Positions 48,101-57,159 of a stretch of DNA of 64,000 nt are shown here, in pieces. Position 1 is the stretch's first letter. Every line of letters starts with the position of its first letter. This stretch comes from Frondihabitans sucicola (GTDB lineage Bacteria; Actinomycetota; Actinomycetes; Actinomycetales; Microbacteriaceae), in assembly GCF_030296615.1 (NCBI RefSeq), contig NZ_AP027732.1:744001-808000 (forward strand), given 5' to 3'. The notes below the pieces were generated by a model. The model was not told the origin of the DNA, did not search any database, and worked only from the letters and a program-made list of their open reading frames with translations. Position numbers and translations under genes: made by a program.

Positions 48101-50244
48101 TCTTCGATGGGTTCCAATTCGGCGAACGGCAGCGGCGAGGGAACCGTCAAGCGGATCGGGGCATCGACGGTGAGAACCTCGGCAGGCTCTCCGAGGTCAT
48201 GTTCCATAGGAAAACCCTTGCCAAAGCGAGCGCGCATCGCCCGGAAGGCCGGTTGCAGGATGTGATCGAGCTGCTCCTCAGCCGTGCTCAAAAGGGCAAC
48301 CGGCGCCAGAGCGGGCTTAGCAGACTTGGAAATGCGACGCGTGAGATCAATCAAAAGATTGTCCAAATCGCGCTTCTTGAAAACAGGCATGCTGAACTCG
48401 TCGGTGGCCTTTTTGGTGAAGTAGAGGCCGAATTGTGGCGTCCAGTCAGCTCGGCCAATCCACGGGATCTCGTGACAATCGCCGCTCGCATCGAAAATGT
48501 ATACCTGCCGCATGTCGGCCGGGTTGTAATGGATCCTCAACTGGTTTTTGCTGTTGAGGCATCGGTAGTCTCGCGCCAGCTGCGCGACGATCGGCGACCG
48601 GAAGGTGAGTCGTTTGACGATTGCCCGACCGGCGTCGGTTTTCAGTTCGACGAACGGGAGCATGCGTACGGGGTCCAGTGCGTAGGCGGGGACGCGAAGG
48701 GGCCCGTGCTGGCGCATGCCGTGCTCCCACTTCTTCATGGGGCTTACGTCGACCGTTTTGTCGAAGCGTTCGTCGTCAGTGATGCGAAGCCCTTCGTGCG
48801 GCGTGCGGTTGTATGCCCAGATGAATTCTCGAAGAGCCTGTTCGTAATCGACGCGTTCCACCAGGGCTTCGAGGTGCGAGTTCTTTCCTCGTTCGTAGAC
48901 GGAGCCGCCCAGGAATCCTGGGAATAGGGCCTCTAGCATTTCTTTGATCGTGCCGAAGGCGCGCTCGATCTGCGCCTTATCGCCGGGGGTGTAGCTGCGT
49001 GCCTGCTCGAAGGAGATGTGGAAGTAGGCGCACACGCCTGCCATCGTCGCCGAGACGTACGGGCTGCCGTTGTCGCTGAGGATGGTTTCGGGAAGGAACC
49101 CGTGGAGGTCCTCATCGGTGATGCGTTCAAGAAAGTCGATCTCGTGTGGAAGGTAGGTGTAGGGCGAGGGCGGGTCGTTGTTCCACTGTTCGATGAAGTC
49201 CCGGCGTTTCGGCATGATGACGTCGGCGAGGCATAAGGCGATTCCGAGCGATGCGGTGGTGTGCGTGAGCGCCATTCCGACAATGGCGCACGTGTAGTGA
49301 TCGAGAGCGATGGTCAGTTCAAGCCGGACCGCCCTTTTCGCATCGTCTGGATTGCGAACCCAGACGTTCACTTTCGTGGTGTCGAAGAGGACGAGTTGCC
49401 CGGGGTGGGTCGTGATGCGAACCTGTTCCGACATTGCAGCGCGGGCCTCTGCGGAAGCTCGGGTGGCCGCCGACCCGCCGCTGTGATCTTGAAGGCCAAA
49501 CCAGTCCGCGATGTAGTCCGCGATGGTGTCGACGCCAGGCACCCTGAAGGGCACATCATCATCGAGTTCCGCCACGAAGCGGATTGCGAGGGCTCGCTTA
49601 GTCCTCAAAGACGTGCCAGCCTGATCGAGAAGCCACTCGTCGAGAGCTGTTCGGATTGCCTCAGTGCCCGGTCGGTCGCGGAGGCCGAGTCTGGCTGCGT
49701 GGACGAGCCCGATGGGTCCGAACTCGGTGAAGTTTCGGATCAGCCGGTCAATTCGAGTTCGTTCAGAATCCGGTTTGACGAGAAACCCGTTGCGGGAGCC
49801 TTTGGAGCGGGGGCTGCGGCTGTTCAGCTCGGCGAGAAATCGCTTCCGCGCTGCCAACGGCAGCTTGGGATGGAGCTCAGGCATAGGTGCCGTTCCCGGA
49901 GGATCGTTCGGGTGGACGCCGTACAGGGCGAGGTAGACCGTGTCGAGGTTGGCCCGATACGCGTCCAGGGCATCTTTATCGCGCGCGAGCAGATGTTCGG
50001 GGTCTTGACCGACCCACGTCGGGGCGGCGGCACCTGCGTGTTGCATGGCGGAAACGATTTGATCGATGGGAAACTCCCCGATCGGCGCGCGGCCCCGATT
50101 GTCGTGAACTAGGAGCGCCGTGAAAATGCCGATCTGCGCGACGATAGCCGTCTCGTCATTCCACGTGATGCGGGCGCCGACATAAATTTGGCGGACTGCC
50201 TGGGCTGCGCTAGAGGCCCGGTCGAGGGGCTGTGAGGAGATCAT
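48085..50244 (-). CDS. tnsB: TnsB/TniA-like DDE transposase
   Basis: ATG 50244 overlaps the tnsA stop as ATGA. The 719-residue protein has HTH-rich N-terminal DNA-binding domains, an RNase H-fold core with D288 (LFDTTK), D391 (LSDNGSPY) and E427 (QIERAFG), and a C-terminal tail that in relatives contacts TnsC. It joins the transposon 3' ends to the target. Confidence 0.95.
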   Translation of the reverse strand: MISSQPLDRASSAAQAVRQIYVGARITWNDETAIVAQIGIFTALLVHDNRGRAPIGEFPIDQIVSAMQHAGAAAPTWVGQDPEHLLARDKDALDAYRANLDTVYLALYGVHPNDPPGTAPMPELHPKLPLAARKRFLAELNSRSPRSKGSRNGFLVKPDSERTRIDRLIRNFTEFGPIGLVHAARLGLRDRPGTEAIRTALDEWLLDQAGTSLRTKRALAIRFVAELDDDVPFRVPGVDTIADYIADWFGLQDHSGGSAATRASAEARAAMSEQVRITTHPGQLVLFDTTKVNVWVRNPDDAKRAVRLELTIALDHYTCAIVGMALTHTTASLGIALCLADVIMPKRRDFIEQWNNDPPSPYTYLPHEIDFLERITDEDLHGFLPETILSDNGSPYVSATMAGVCAYFHISFEQARSYTPGDKAQIERAFGTIKEMLEALFPGFLGGSVYERGKNSHLEALVERVDYEQALREFIWAYNRTPHEGLRITDDERFDKTVDVSPMKKWEHGMRQHGPLRVPAYALDPVRMLPFVELKTDAGRAIVKRLTFRSPIVAQLARDYRCLNSKNQLRIHYNPADMRQVYIFDASGDCHEIPWIGRADWTPQFGLYFTKKATDEFSMPVFKKRDLDNLLIDLTRRISKSAKPALAPVALLSTAEEQLDHILQPAFRAMRARFGKGFPMEHDLGEPAEVLTVDAPIRLTVPSPLPFAELEPIEEWGDI

Positions 50245-51202
50245 GCGGCCCACACCCGAGATTGCGGCGTGAAGAGGATGTTCCAATCGATTTGCAGGAT
50301 GTGGTCCCAGATCATCTGCCGGATCATGGTCAACCAGAACAAGTCAGCGCCCCCAAACTGATCACTGATTTGTGAGGCGATCTCGCCGGCCTCCAGACCG
50401 TCCCTTCCCGCCATCTCGTAGGCAATGTCCTCCAGCTCGACGAGCTCGACTCCGTCGAGCTGGCTCGTAGCACCACGAAAAAGGTCAAGGTTTGCTTCCA
50501 TGGTTTTGGTGATTCCCGTCCAGACGACGTGCACCATGCCTGCCTGCGCGAGAGCGGCAGCGACGATCTGGTGCAGTCGGACGTTCGTGTCAACCACTGC
50601 CTGATCTGGCCGCTTGACATCGATGACGATCGGGGGTGCCCATGCCGGAGAACGAGAAAGTCGGGTGTGTGGTGCCTGATGGGCGAACCCGCCGGGAACA
50701 TGATCGTCATCGGCTGACTAACGATGTGCGCCACGAACGGCGTGTGGTCGGCAAGAAGGACAAAGGACCGTTCGAGTCGCGATTCGCACATGATCAGGTC
50801 GCCAACGACCCGTGAGAATTGCGCGATGGGTTTGTGATGCTGCGCGTGGCGCCGAGAAAATGATCGACGGGGATGGGCGAAGACAAGGTCGGCGAGCTCG
50901 ATCGTGTTCGCTCTTCTCGCGAACGACGTCGCTCCGTCCGTGCTGAAGACGAAGTCCGGCTCGCTCCCCGTCGGTTGAGAGGGCAGAGGAACGGCCTGCC
51001 GCGGTCCTCTGATGGGCCGATTGATTCGCGCCCGCTTCCCCGGTTCACGGAGGACTTGCCACCTAGCCATCTCAAGGAGCGTCTCGAGTATCGGGTCGCG
51101 CGGTGTCGGCCGTAGAGACCAGATGGATGGTGGCCAGCTCAGAGACGCTTGTAGGGGATTCGGCCTTGACGCAGGAATCCGGACGGGCCCTAGCAGAGTC
51201 AT
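50241..51202 (-). CDS. tnsA: TnsA endonuclease (one probable sequencing error)
   Basis: The catalytic core shows E in CESRLER, D in HTPDF and K in IDVK, the E-D-K set of TnsA. The frame breaks near 50637 in a run of three G on the coding strand; a fourth gives LVLRHGAPPIVIDVKRPDQ. The C-terminal helical domain that binds TnsC follows. Possible starts are 51202 or ATG 51067. With TnsA, transposition would be cut-and-paste. Confidence 0.88.
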
Positions 51203-51311
51203 CGGCCGATATTCTGCGTGACCGGGCCGCGTGGCCGACGAACCACGCGTGGGTCTGAATCAAGCATGGCTGGAACGGGTGCGGTGCTCATGTGGGCTCC
51301 GATCGGGAACG

Positions 51312-51360
51312 CTTCTGAACCAATTTGGCGTCAGCATACGACCAGAAATGGGGTGTCTCA
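51312..51360 (-). repeat. Proposed right end of the Tn7-like element
   Basis: On the minus strand it reads TGAGACACCCCATTTCTGG followed 29 bases later by GACGCCAAATTGG, two copies of a GAC(A/G)CC motif. The left end begins TGCGACACC. The stop of the HTH gene at 51358 uses the terminal TGA. Confidence 0.5.
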
Positions 51361-51633
51361 GGATTGCAACGGCGGCGTGTCATCGGCGGGTCTGTCTCCG
51401 CTGACTTCCTTCCGTGCCGCCTTGAGCCAATGCGCGACGGTGCCCGGGTTGACTCCCAGCCGTCGAGCGAGCGGCCGGACGCCGAGACCACGATCGACGA
51501 CATCGAGGATCAGCGCTCGATGGAGCCGAGCTTGATTGTGCCGCTCTCGCTCGGCCTCCAAAATCTTGTCAATGTCACCTGACCATGGGTCGCGCTGCCT
51601 CATGTGGCTCTGGGCTCTCGCGTTCTCGCTCAT
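51358..51633 (-). CDS. Small helix-turn-helix protein
   Basis: The 91-residue basic protein has VRPLARRLGVNPGTVAHWLK, a homeodomain-like helix-turn-helix. Its stop codon is the first three bases of the proposed transposon end, so its natural C-terminus may have been cut by the insertion. It may be a regulator or a remnant of a transposase. Confidence 0.55.
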   Translation of the reverse strand: MSENARAQSHMRQRDPWSGDIDKILEAERERHNQARLHRALILDVVDRGLGVRPLARRLGVNPGTVAHWLKAARKEVSGDRPADDTPPLQS

Positions 51634-51932
51634 GCACGTCTCCTTCTGCGGCGAAGTTGTTGCTGCCGCAGCGTTCCGATGGCATGCTGAGCAGCGGGCA
51701 CGGTTTGCCCGTCCCGCTGTTCCTCTCGATCGTTTGCAATTTATTTCCCGGCGGTGCCGCGCGGGGCTGTCGCAATGCGATGACTGCCATCATCGATGCC
51801 GACGCCATGGATTTTAGTCACGAACGAGATCCCCGCCTACGGGGCCCGAACGCCGAGGCGGCAAAACCCAGAACCGAGCTCGAACCGGACAGGGGCGCCG
51901 CATGGAAGCAGCTCGGTCCAGAGCCCACGGGC
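51634..51932. other. No gene seen
   Basis: Spacer between the HTH gene and the phosphoesterase. Nothing recognised. Confidence 0.4.
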
Positions 51933-52735
51933 CTACTCAAGCAACCAGTCGAACTTCAGCGAGTCGAGATCGAGCACACCGACGTTCCGGTCCTGCCGGT
52001 CCATCCCCATCGACCACACCTGCCGACCGCCGGGCAGGTTCATCATGTCCGGAGTGTGAAAGTGACCATGGAATAGCCTCGCCGGCTGGTGATGATCGGT
52101 GACTTGGGTAACGCGCTGTCGTGAAAGAGCAGAACGAGCTTGGACCTCGTCGGAAACGGAGTCCCGGTTTCGCTCCATTTCCCGCGCGACGAGAGGGCTC
52201 GGCTCCAAGAGCGTCTCATGGGTGAGTAAGACGTCAACTGGGTCGCCAGTTGCCGCCGCGTTGGCTTGAGCCTGGGTGGCCATCTCGTCCGGAAACCAGT
52301 CAACGCCCTCTGTTCGCTGATCGGCGTCAAAGGAAGCGGCCCCTCCAAAGGACATGTAGGTGTGGGCTCCTAATCGGAACCGGTAGCCGATTGGCATGGC
52401 CCAGGCGCGTTCGGTGATCTGGATCGGTTGTCCCGGTTGCTTCCCGAACGCTGCCCTCAGGAGGCTCCATTGTTCATGGTTTCCTGGGGTCACCAGGATC
52501 CGTTCGATGCCGGCACGCTTGCACCAATAATCCACGGCACCGAGATACCCCTTCCCTTGGCGCTGGCCCGTTTTCCAGTATCCGAAGTCGCCGACGTGGA
52601 GAATCGTCTTGACGTCGGGTGCGAGTCGGTGTATTCGGGGATGACCTTTTGGATCCAGCGAGTGGATCCATGCCAGTCGCCGGCCACAACCGCTCGCGTC
52701 TCTAGCGCGAGAGTGATGTCTGGGACGCCACTCAC
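51933..52735 (-). CDS. Metallophosphoesterase (one probable sequencing error)
   Basis: The calcineurin-like motifs are in order: AGDWHG (D-x-H), HVGDFGYW (G-D-x-x), TPGNHE (G-N-H-D/E), LLTHE and HGHFH. GTG 52735 after GGGAGA is the likely start. The frame breaks near 52630 in a run of three C; a fourth gives KVIPRIHRLAPDVKTILHVG. Substrate may be a nucleotide or phosphodiester. Confidence 0.8.
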
Positions 52736-53456
52736 TCGGCTCTCCCGCCGAGTTGCGCCCTCAACGGATTCCAACCGAGGTCTGTCTGCTCCTCCATGCC
52801 TGCCCGCCTTATTCTTCTGTCGCCGAGAATAGTGAAGCCCACCGAGAAGCGCGCCGGTATATGTGTCGCTAAAGGTGGACGTGATCAGTGGCGCGCAATT
52901 CACGCGTGGTCAACCACCAGTCCCTCCGACGCAACCGGGGCCGCCCCGAGACCGACCCGTCGCATAACGCTCTCGACTCCATTTGGATTCAAGTCCGGCC
53001 CAGGCCACACTTTCACCCGAAAAGATCGTCGATGCGAAGGGGGCGCACGTGCTGGAAGCGGACGGGCGGGCGCCCCGAGCATCGATCCCGGATCTATAAA
53101 TCGAGACAATCTATAAAACCTATAAATGAGGTCCGCCCACGGAACGCAAGTTTGGCGCCCGACCGCGGGCGGCTTTGCTCGGCTGCAGGCCTCTCGCGCT
53201 TGGTGACGGCCCTGGGAGTGGCGTAAATCTCGGCTCCATGAGTGTTGCTTCGGCGACGTGAAGAGCCACCCTGTCATGGTCAGTGAGAACCGATCAATAT
53301 TCACACGCGAAGGACACCACACGATGGCCTAGGTGTTGGAGTTCCTCTGGACGTTGTGATCAGTGTGACGTGAGTTGAACACGGCCCGTTGGCGGCGGCG
53401 AAGCTTCCGAGCGGTGACGGCTGTAACGAGCTCGTCGAGCGTTGAGCTTGCAGCTT
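52736..53456. other. No gene seen; short CTATAAA triplet
   Basis: About 720 bases without a supported gene. Three copies of CTATAAA occur at 53094, 53111 and 53120 in otherwise GC-rich DNA; their role is unknown. Confidence 0.4.
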
Positions 53457-53978
53457 CTAAGGGGTCGGGACGATCATGCCCGCGGCTCGCCGACGCCGAG
53501 TTGATCGGCGTCGGCGACGCCACGAAACAAGAACAACGACGATGCCGACGACGCCCATCCCCAGAAGCGTCAAGCCCGAAGTACTGTTGACGATTTTTTG
53601 GCTAGGGTCCTTCGAGTCGCCGTTTCCCAGAATATTGATTCCGAGGACGCCAAAGAGAATGGCGTAGGCGGCAACGATGAGCAACGTGACGATTGACAGT
53701 CCACTGCGGAGGGCGCGGTCAGAGAAGTCGACAGCACCGAGCCGGATAACGCGTTGTAGAGCTCTTATCTGCTCGTCGTGGAGGGCTCGGGCTTTACTTG
53801 AGTCCAACCCCACGTCCGCTCCGCCGAGATCAATCTCTTCGAGCAGCTCGATCATTCGTGCTGCACGTTCCGCTTGCTCGGCCTGCCTCGTGCCGCTGCT
53901 GTCTCGAACGTAGGCGGCAATTGCCCATGCGAGAGTTAACAGACCGACAACCGCGGAAAACCAAGGCGCCAAATTCAT
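53457..53978 (-). CDS. Membrane protein of unknown function
   Basis: From ATG 53978 the 173-residue protein has one N-terminal helix (LAPWFSAVVGLLTLAWAIAAY), a charged coiled-coil region and two further helices, ending in an arginine cluster. No family recognised. It may belong to the toxin-immunity array to its right or may be independent. Confidence 0.6.
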   Translation of the reverse strand: MNLAPWFSAVVGLLTLAWAIAAYVRDSSGTRQAEQAERAARMIELLEEIDLGGADVGLDSSKARALHDEQIRALQRVIRLGAVDFSDRALRSGLSIVTLLIVAAYAILFGVLGINILGNGDSKDPSQKIVNSTSGLTLLGMGVVGIVVVLVSWRRRRRSTRRRRAAGMIVPTP

Positions 53979-54332
53979 AATTCTCGTTCCATGTGAGGGT
54001 CGTCGAGAGACAGCCACGAAACCAAGGCCCGCGGACCACTAGTCGGGTTGACGGCCACGAACGCATGTCTCACCATCACGTCCTTTATCTTTTTTCGATA
54101 TGAGCCCTTGCTTGCCGCCGTCCTCAAACCAGGGCGGACGCCTTCTTCTATCGACCAGCAAGTTCAAAGCGTTAGCGATTAACACACGACCAAAAGTCGC
54201 GTAGCCACCCCCACATATCAACCGCACCTTCATCAAGAACGGGACGATTAGGGGACCCCGAAACCGATACAAACCCACACCGCCCCGCGAACCAGACGCA
54301 AAATCGCAACTGAACGTTCCACCAAACGAGAA
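53979..54332. other. No gene seen
   Basis: Spacer before the first terminator. No feature recognised. Confidence 0.4.
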
Positions 54333-54361
54333 GGCCGGCCCAAATGGGCCGGTCTTTTCTT
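54333..54361 (-). terminator. Rho-independent terminator
   Basis: A GGCCGGCCC/GGGCCGGTC stem with a short loop, T-rich on the plus side. It could stop transcription arriving from either direction. Confidence 0.7.
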
Positions 54362-54371
54362 TGCCGCTGAG

Positions 54372-54405
54372 GTTTCCCGAAACTGAACAACTAGTTTCAC
54401 GAAAC
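54372..54405. promoter_or_regulatory. Pair of GTTTC-GAAAC dyads
   Basis: GTTTCCCGAAAC (54372) and GTTTCACGAAAC (54394) are start-to-start 22 bases apart, two helical turns. They look like an operator for a dimeric protein. They resemble but do not match the ParB site, which has two further central bases. Confidence 0.35.
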
Positions 54406-54503
54406 TCTCCAGTGCATCGCGGCGATGATGTTTCCTCCTACGGCGACGACAGCCAGAGCGCCGAAGAATCCGATTGCCTAATTCTGTGGCGCGTCCGAGA
54501 TGA

Positions 54504-54535
54504 GAGAAGGGCCGCCCTATCGGGCGGCCCTTCTC
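54504..54535. terminator. Strong Rho-independent terminator
   Basis: A 14-bp perfect stem GAGAAGGGCCGCCC with loop TATC lies just after the stop of the small membrane gene at 54553. Confidence 0.8.
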
Positions 54536-54552
54536 CTTGCGAATCATGTGGA

Positions 54553-54798
54553 CTACTCAGGATCGGATGCCGATGAATCGTCGTTTATAAGTTGCAACCG
54601 CCTGGCGTTCAGAGGCATGCGCACAAAGTAAAGAACACCGGCAACGATTACTGCAAAGACTAGAGAGGCAACAAAACCCATTGTTCCCCATCTGGCCGAA
54701 CAGAGCGCGACGATCACAGCCAGCGGAATAAGTGGCCACCACCGGATTCGCCAAAGCTGCTTGTCAAGACGGTCTATCGCCTGTTCTCGATCGCTCAT
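54553..54798 (-). CDS. Small membrane protein, candidate immunity protein 3
   Basis: The 81-residue product has two helices (WWPLIPLAVIVALCSARW and GFVASLVFAVIVAGVLYFV) and a polar tail. It starts 11 bases after the stop of Rhs cassette 3 and is followed by a terminator. Position and hydrophobic nature match the partners of the other two cassettes. Confidence 0.55.
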   Translation of the reverse strand: MSDREQAIDRLDKQLWRIRWWPLIPLAVIVALCSARWGTMGFVASLVFAVIVAGVLYFVRMPLNARRLQLINDDSSASDPE

Positions 54799-54809
54799 AA
54801 TTCCATTCT

Positions 54810-55304
54810 CTAGCAAGAGACGCTTCCGACAATGAGCCCGGTAAGTCCCCCAACAAGGAAGCCAGCAGCAGCGCCAGGGAGAACACCTTTCTGCGTACCG
54901 GCGACAGCGCCGGTCACGGCACCACCGATTCCCGTCGTTTCACGGATTGAACCACGCAATCAGAGTAGGCGGATAGCCCTGTCGGGTCGAAGCCGTTGAC
55001 TGGGTCACTGCTAGCGAAAACGTACCGGTTGGCGTTGCTGGGGTCGAGGGGTGCGTCGAGGGTGTCTCGTTGTGTCCAGGTTCCGGTTGCGGCTTCGTAC
55101 TAACGGATGCCGAATTTGACGAGCCCGGAGGCGCGGTCGGTGATGCCGGCCTTGAACGCGTACGGGTTCTGCGAGGCGCCGTTTCCAGAGCCTCCGGCGG
55201 TGAGGGCTTGCTGCCCGTAGGGGTCGTAGCTGTAGGAGAACGCGTTGGCGGCGAAGTCCACGAGCAGGCCCACGGGGTTGCCGAGGCCGTCCCAGACGTA
55301 CAGC
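54810..55304 (-). pseudogene. Displaced Rhs C-terminal cassette 3
   Basis: It repeats the end of the Rhs core (55017-55304) and continues into a Gly/Ala-rich hydrophobic tail ending LTGLIVGSVSC. A codon for tryptophan in GIRWYEA is TAG here (55100-55102), and the tail needs one extra A near 54932 to stay in frame. It has no start of its own. It is a stored toxin end rather than an active gene. Confidence 0.7.
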
Positions 55305-55331
55305 CCCTATTGCTTTTTGCGGCGCAGGAAG

Positions 55332-55418
55332 TTACAGCCGCTTACGACGGCGGACGACGATGAAGCCGATTACAGCACCGACTACGGCCGCGATCAGGAT
55401 GATGAGTGCTGCGGTCAT
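55332..55418 (-). CDS. 28-residue single-helix membrane peptide
   Basis: ATG 55418 gives one helix AALIILIAAVVGAVIGFIVV and a basic tail RRRKRL. It follows an Rhs fragment in the same direction. It may be a small immunity or toxin peptide or a piece of a larger protein. Confidence 0.4.
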   Translation of the reverse strand: MTAALIILIAAVVGAVIGFIVVRRRKRL

Positions 55419-55436
55419 GAGTGTCCCCGTGGTCGT

Positions 55437-55596
55437 CGTATTTCCGGCGGCGTCGGTGAATCCGGTGAGGTTGCCGGGGAGTCCTTTTGGTAGTTCACCG
55501 TGCGGGTGTTGTACTGGTCCGCGGTCTGCGTGATCGTCGTCGCCAGGCTGCTGCCGTTGAAGCTCAGCGCCACCGTACGGGCTCCGGTGGGCCTCG
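55437..55596 (-). pseudogene. Internal fragment of an Rhs gene
   Basis: This stretch matches 59648-59810 of the complete Rhs gene with some changes. It belongs to the N-terminal third of the protein and is out of place here, between two C-terminal cassettes. Confidence 0.7.
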
Positions 55597-55644
55597 CGGT
55601 CGAGACGACCGTCGCCGGGACGCCGGCGACGGTCGTCTCGACCG
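55597..55644. repeat. 22-bp perfect inverted repeat with 4-base loop
   Basis: Arms CGGTCGAGACGACCGTCGCC (plus two more bases each) pair exactly. One arm is Rhs coding sequence as in 59810-59835; the other is its inverted copy. This is the kind of scar made by fold-back copying, and it may also serve as a terminator. Confidence 0.8.
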
Positions 55645-55660
55645 AAGGCCTTGTAGAACA

Positions 55661-55834
55661 TCATTTTGGAAGCACGGCCCCCAAGATGATGAGCGCTGCA
55701 CCAACGACGATCGCGACCACGAGTGCGGATTTCAGGGGTGCAGATCGCGGAGCCTGGGATCGACTCTGGCGGATGAGTATGACTATGGCCGATCCCAGCA
55801 TCACAAGGCCTACAGCAAGAAGAAAATATGTCAC
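55661..55834 (-). CDS. Small membrane protein, candidate immunity protein 2
   Basis: GTG 55834 overlaps the stop of cassette 2. The 57-residue product has two helices (TYFLLAVGLVMLGSAIVILI and LVVAIVVGAALIILGAVL) joined by a basic loop. Translational coupling to the cassette supports an immunity role. Confidence 0.55.
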   Translation of the reverse strand: MTYFLLAVGLVMLGSAIVILIRQSRSQAPRSAPLKSALVVAIVVGAALIILGAVLPK

Positions 55835-56811
55835 TAGCATCCCTCGATAAAGGAGTCCAGACCGCCTAGACCAGAAACGGCCCCGGCCACAGCGGCAACT
55901 GTCAACGCGCCGGCCGTATTTGCGGTCGGAGCCACGAATACGTCGGCAGGTGCGGTCACAGCAGCGTACAGGGCCGCTCCACCCGCGATCGCGCCCGACA
56001 CCGCAGTGATCCCGTTATTGATCGTGCAGCGGAGAGCAGACGCTAGACCGGTGGGATCCTGCCCGTTGATCGGGTCTCCGCCGGCGAACTGGTAACGGTT
56101 GGCGTTAGACGGGTCGAGGGGTGCATCCAGAGTGTCTCTTTGCGTCCAGGTTCCGGTTGCGGCTTCGTACCAACGGATGCCGAATTTCACGAGCCCGGAT
56201 GCGCGGTCGGTGATGCCGGCCTTGAACGCGTACGGGTTCTGCGAGGCGCCGTTTCCAGAGCCTCCGGCGGTGAGGGCTTGCTGCCCGTAGGGGTCGTAGC
56301 TGTACGAGAACGCGTTGGCGGCGAAGTCCACGAGCAGGCCCACGGGGTTGCCGAGGCCGTCCCAGACGTACAGCCCGTCGATGTCGGACGAGGTGGTCAG
56401 CATCAACGCCTGCCCGGTGACGGGATCGCTGTAGACGTGCGCTCCACTGCCGCCGTAGGTGTTGGTGACGAGCTGCGGGTTTCCCTGCTGGTCGTTTTTG
56501 CCGTACGTGTAGTTGTTCGTGCGAACGGTCGGGGTGACGGCCGAGAGGAGCTGTTTCTGGTCGGCCCCGGCGTACGTGTAGTTCGTCGAGATGCCGCTGG
56601 TGGTGTCCTTCGAGGTGGTCATCTGCTGGAACGCGTTGTACGTATACGTCGCCCCCGGCGCCGCGGTGAGGTTCCCGGTGGCGTCGTAGGAGTACCCGGC
56701 CGTCGTGATCTGGTTCGCGGCGTTGTAGGTCAGCGTCTGCGACGACGGGTTCGACCCGGTGACGACCGCGGTGAGGCGGTTCCCGCGCACGTCATACGTG
56801 TACGTGACCGA
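55834..56811 (-). pseudogene. Displaced Rhs C-terminal cassette 2
   Basis: It repeats about 735 bases of the complete Rhs gene (56072-56806 against 57428-58161) almost exactly, through the YD repeats and the hyperconserved RYQFAGGDPING end. It then diverges into a 75-residue tail rich in Ala and Gly ending DSFIEGC. The frame has no signal peptide or start. Recombination through the repeat could attach this tail to the full gene. Confidence 0.8.
56072..56806. repeat. Long direct repeat, copy B (copy A at 57428-58161)
   Basis: Compared by eye the two copies are nearly identical for about 735 bases. Copy A has one base fewer, at the break near 57840. A shorter copy C lies at 55017-55304. Confidence 0.85.
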
Positions 56812-56897
56812 TGAGCCGCCTGAAAGTTCCCTTTGCTAGACTTGTTATTGATGCTCACGCGGGGTGCCAGGTCTCGTCCGCGGCTACTAGCCAGAAC

Positions 56898-57137
56898 TTA
56901 CGTGGATTCATCCAGCGACGAGTAAGCCAACATTCGAAGGTGATGAGCAAGCTTAAAGAGGACAGCCGCGAACCCCAGGCCGATGGCAGTGGCAATGAAG
57001 AACCACCATTGCCCGGTAATAACTCCTGCCACAAGCGCGACAAGGGCTAAGCCTCCCATGACCTGCCCAGAGATATATGCCGCCTCTCGAGGCAGTAAAC
57101 CCCAGAACTTTAAGTCCTCCAGATCTGAAATGCTCAT
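56898..57137 (-). CDS. Small membrane protein, candidate immunity protein 1
   Basis: ATG 57137 begins a 79-residue protein with two helices (GQVMGGLALVALVAGVITG and WWFFIATAIGLGFAAVLF). It lies 22 bases after the stop of the complete Rhs gene, the usual place for its immunity protein. Confidence 0.6.
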   Translation of the reverse strand: MSISDLEDLKFWGLLPREAAYISGQVMGGLALVALVAGVITGQWWFFIATAIGLGFAAVLFKLAHHLRMLAYSSLDEST

Positions 57138-57159
57138 GGACACGCCCTCAAATAGTCGG

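Larger units (their letters stand above)
39775..51360. mobile_element. Tn7-like transposon (tnsABC-tniQ) with defence-like cargo
   Basis: The limits are drawn between the end-like repeats at 39775 (TGCGACACC) and 51360 (TGAGACACC on the other strand), so the element begins TG and ends CA. Gene order from the right is tnsA, tnsB, tnsC, tniQ, then GNAT-PIN-PUA-like, ASCH, HEPN, tRNA debris and an inactive tyrosine-recombinase-like gene. No 5-bp target duplication is visible (AGCAA left, GGATT right). The ends are inferred; the transposition genes are clear. Confidence 0.65.

Noticed and set aside
53094-53126. CTATAAA triplet as a promoter or resolution site
   Set aside because: The spacing is irregular and no gene starts nearby.
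54394-54405. ParB binding site (parS)
   Set aside because: It lacks the two central bases of the 14-16 bp consensus and no par genes are near.
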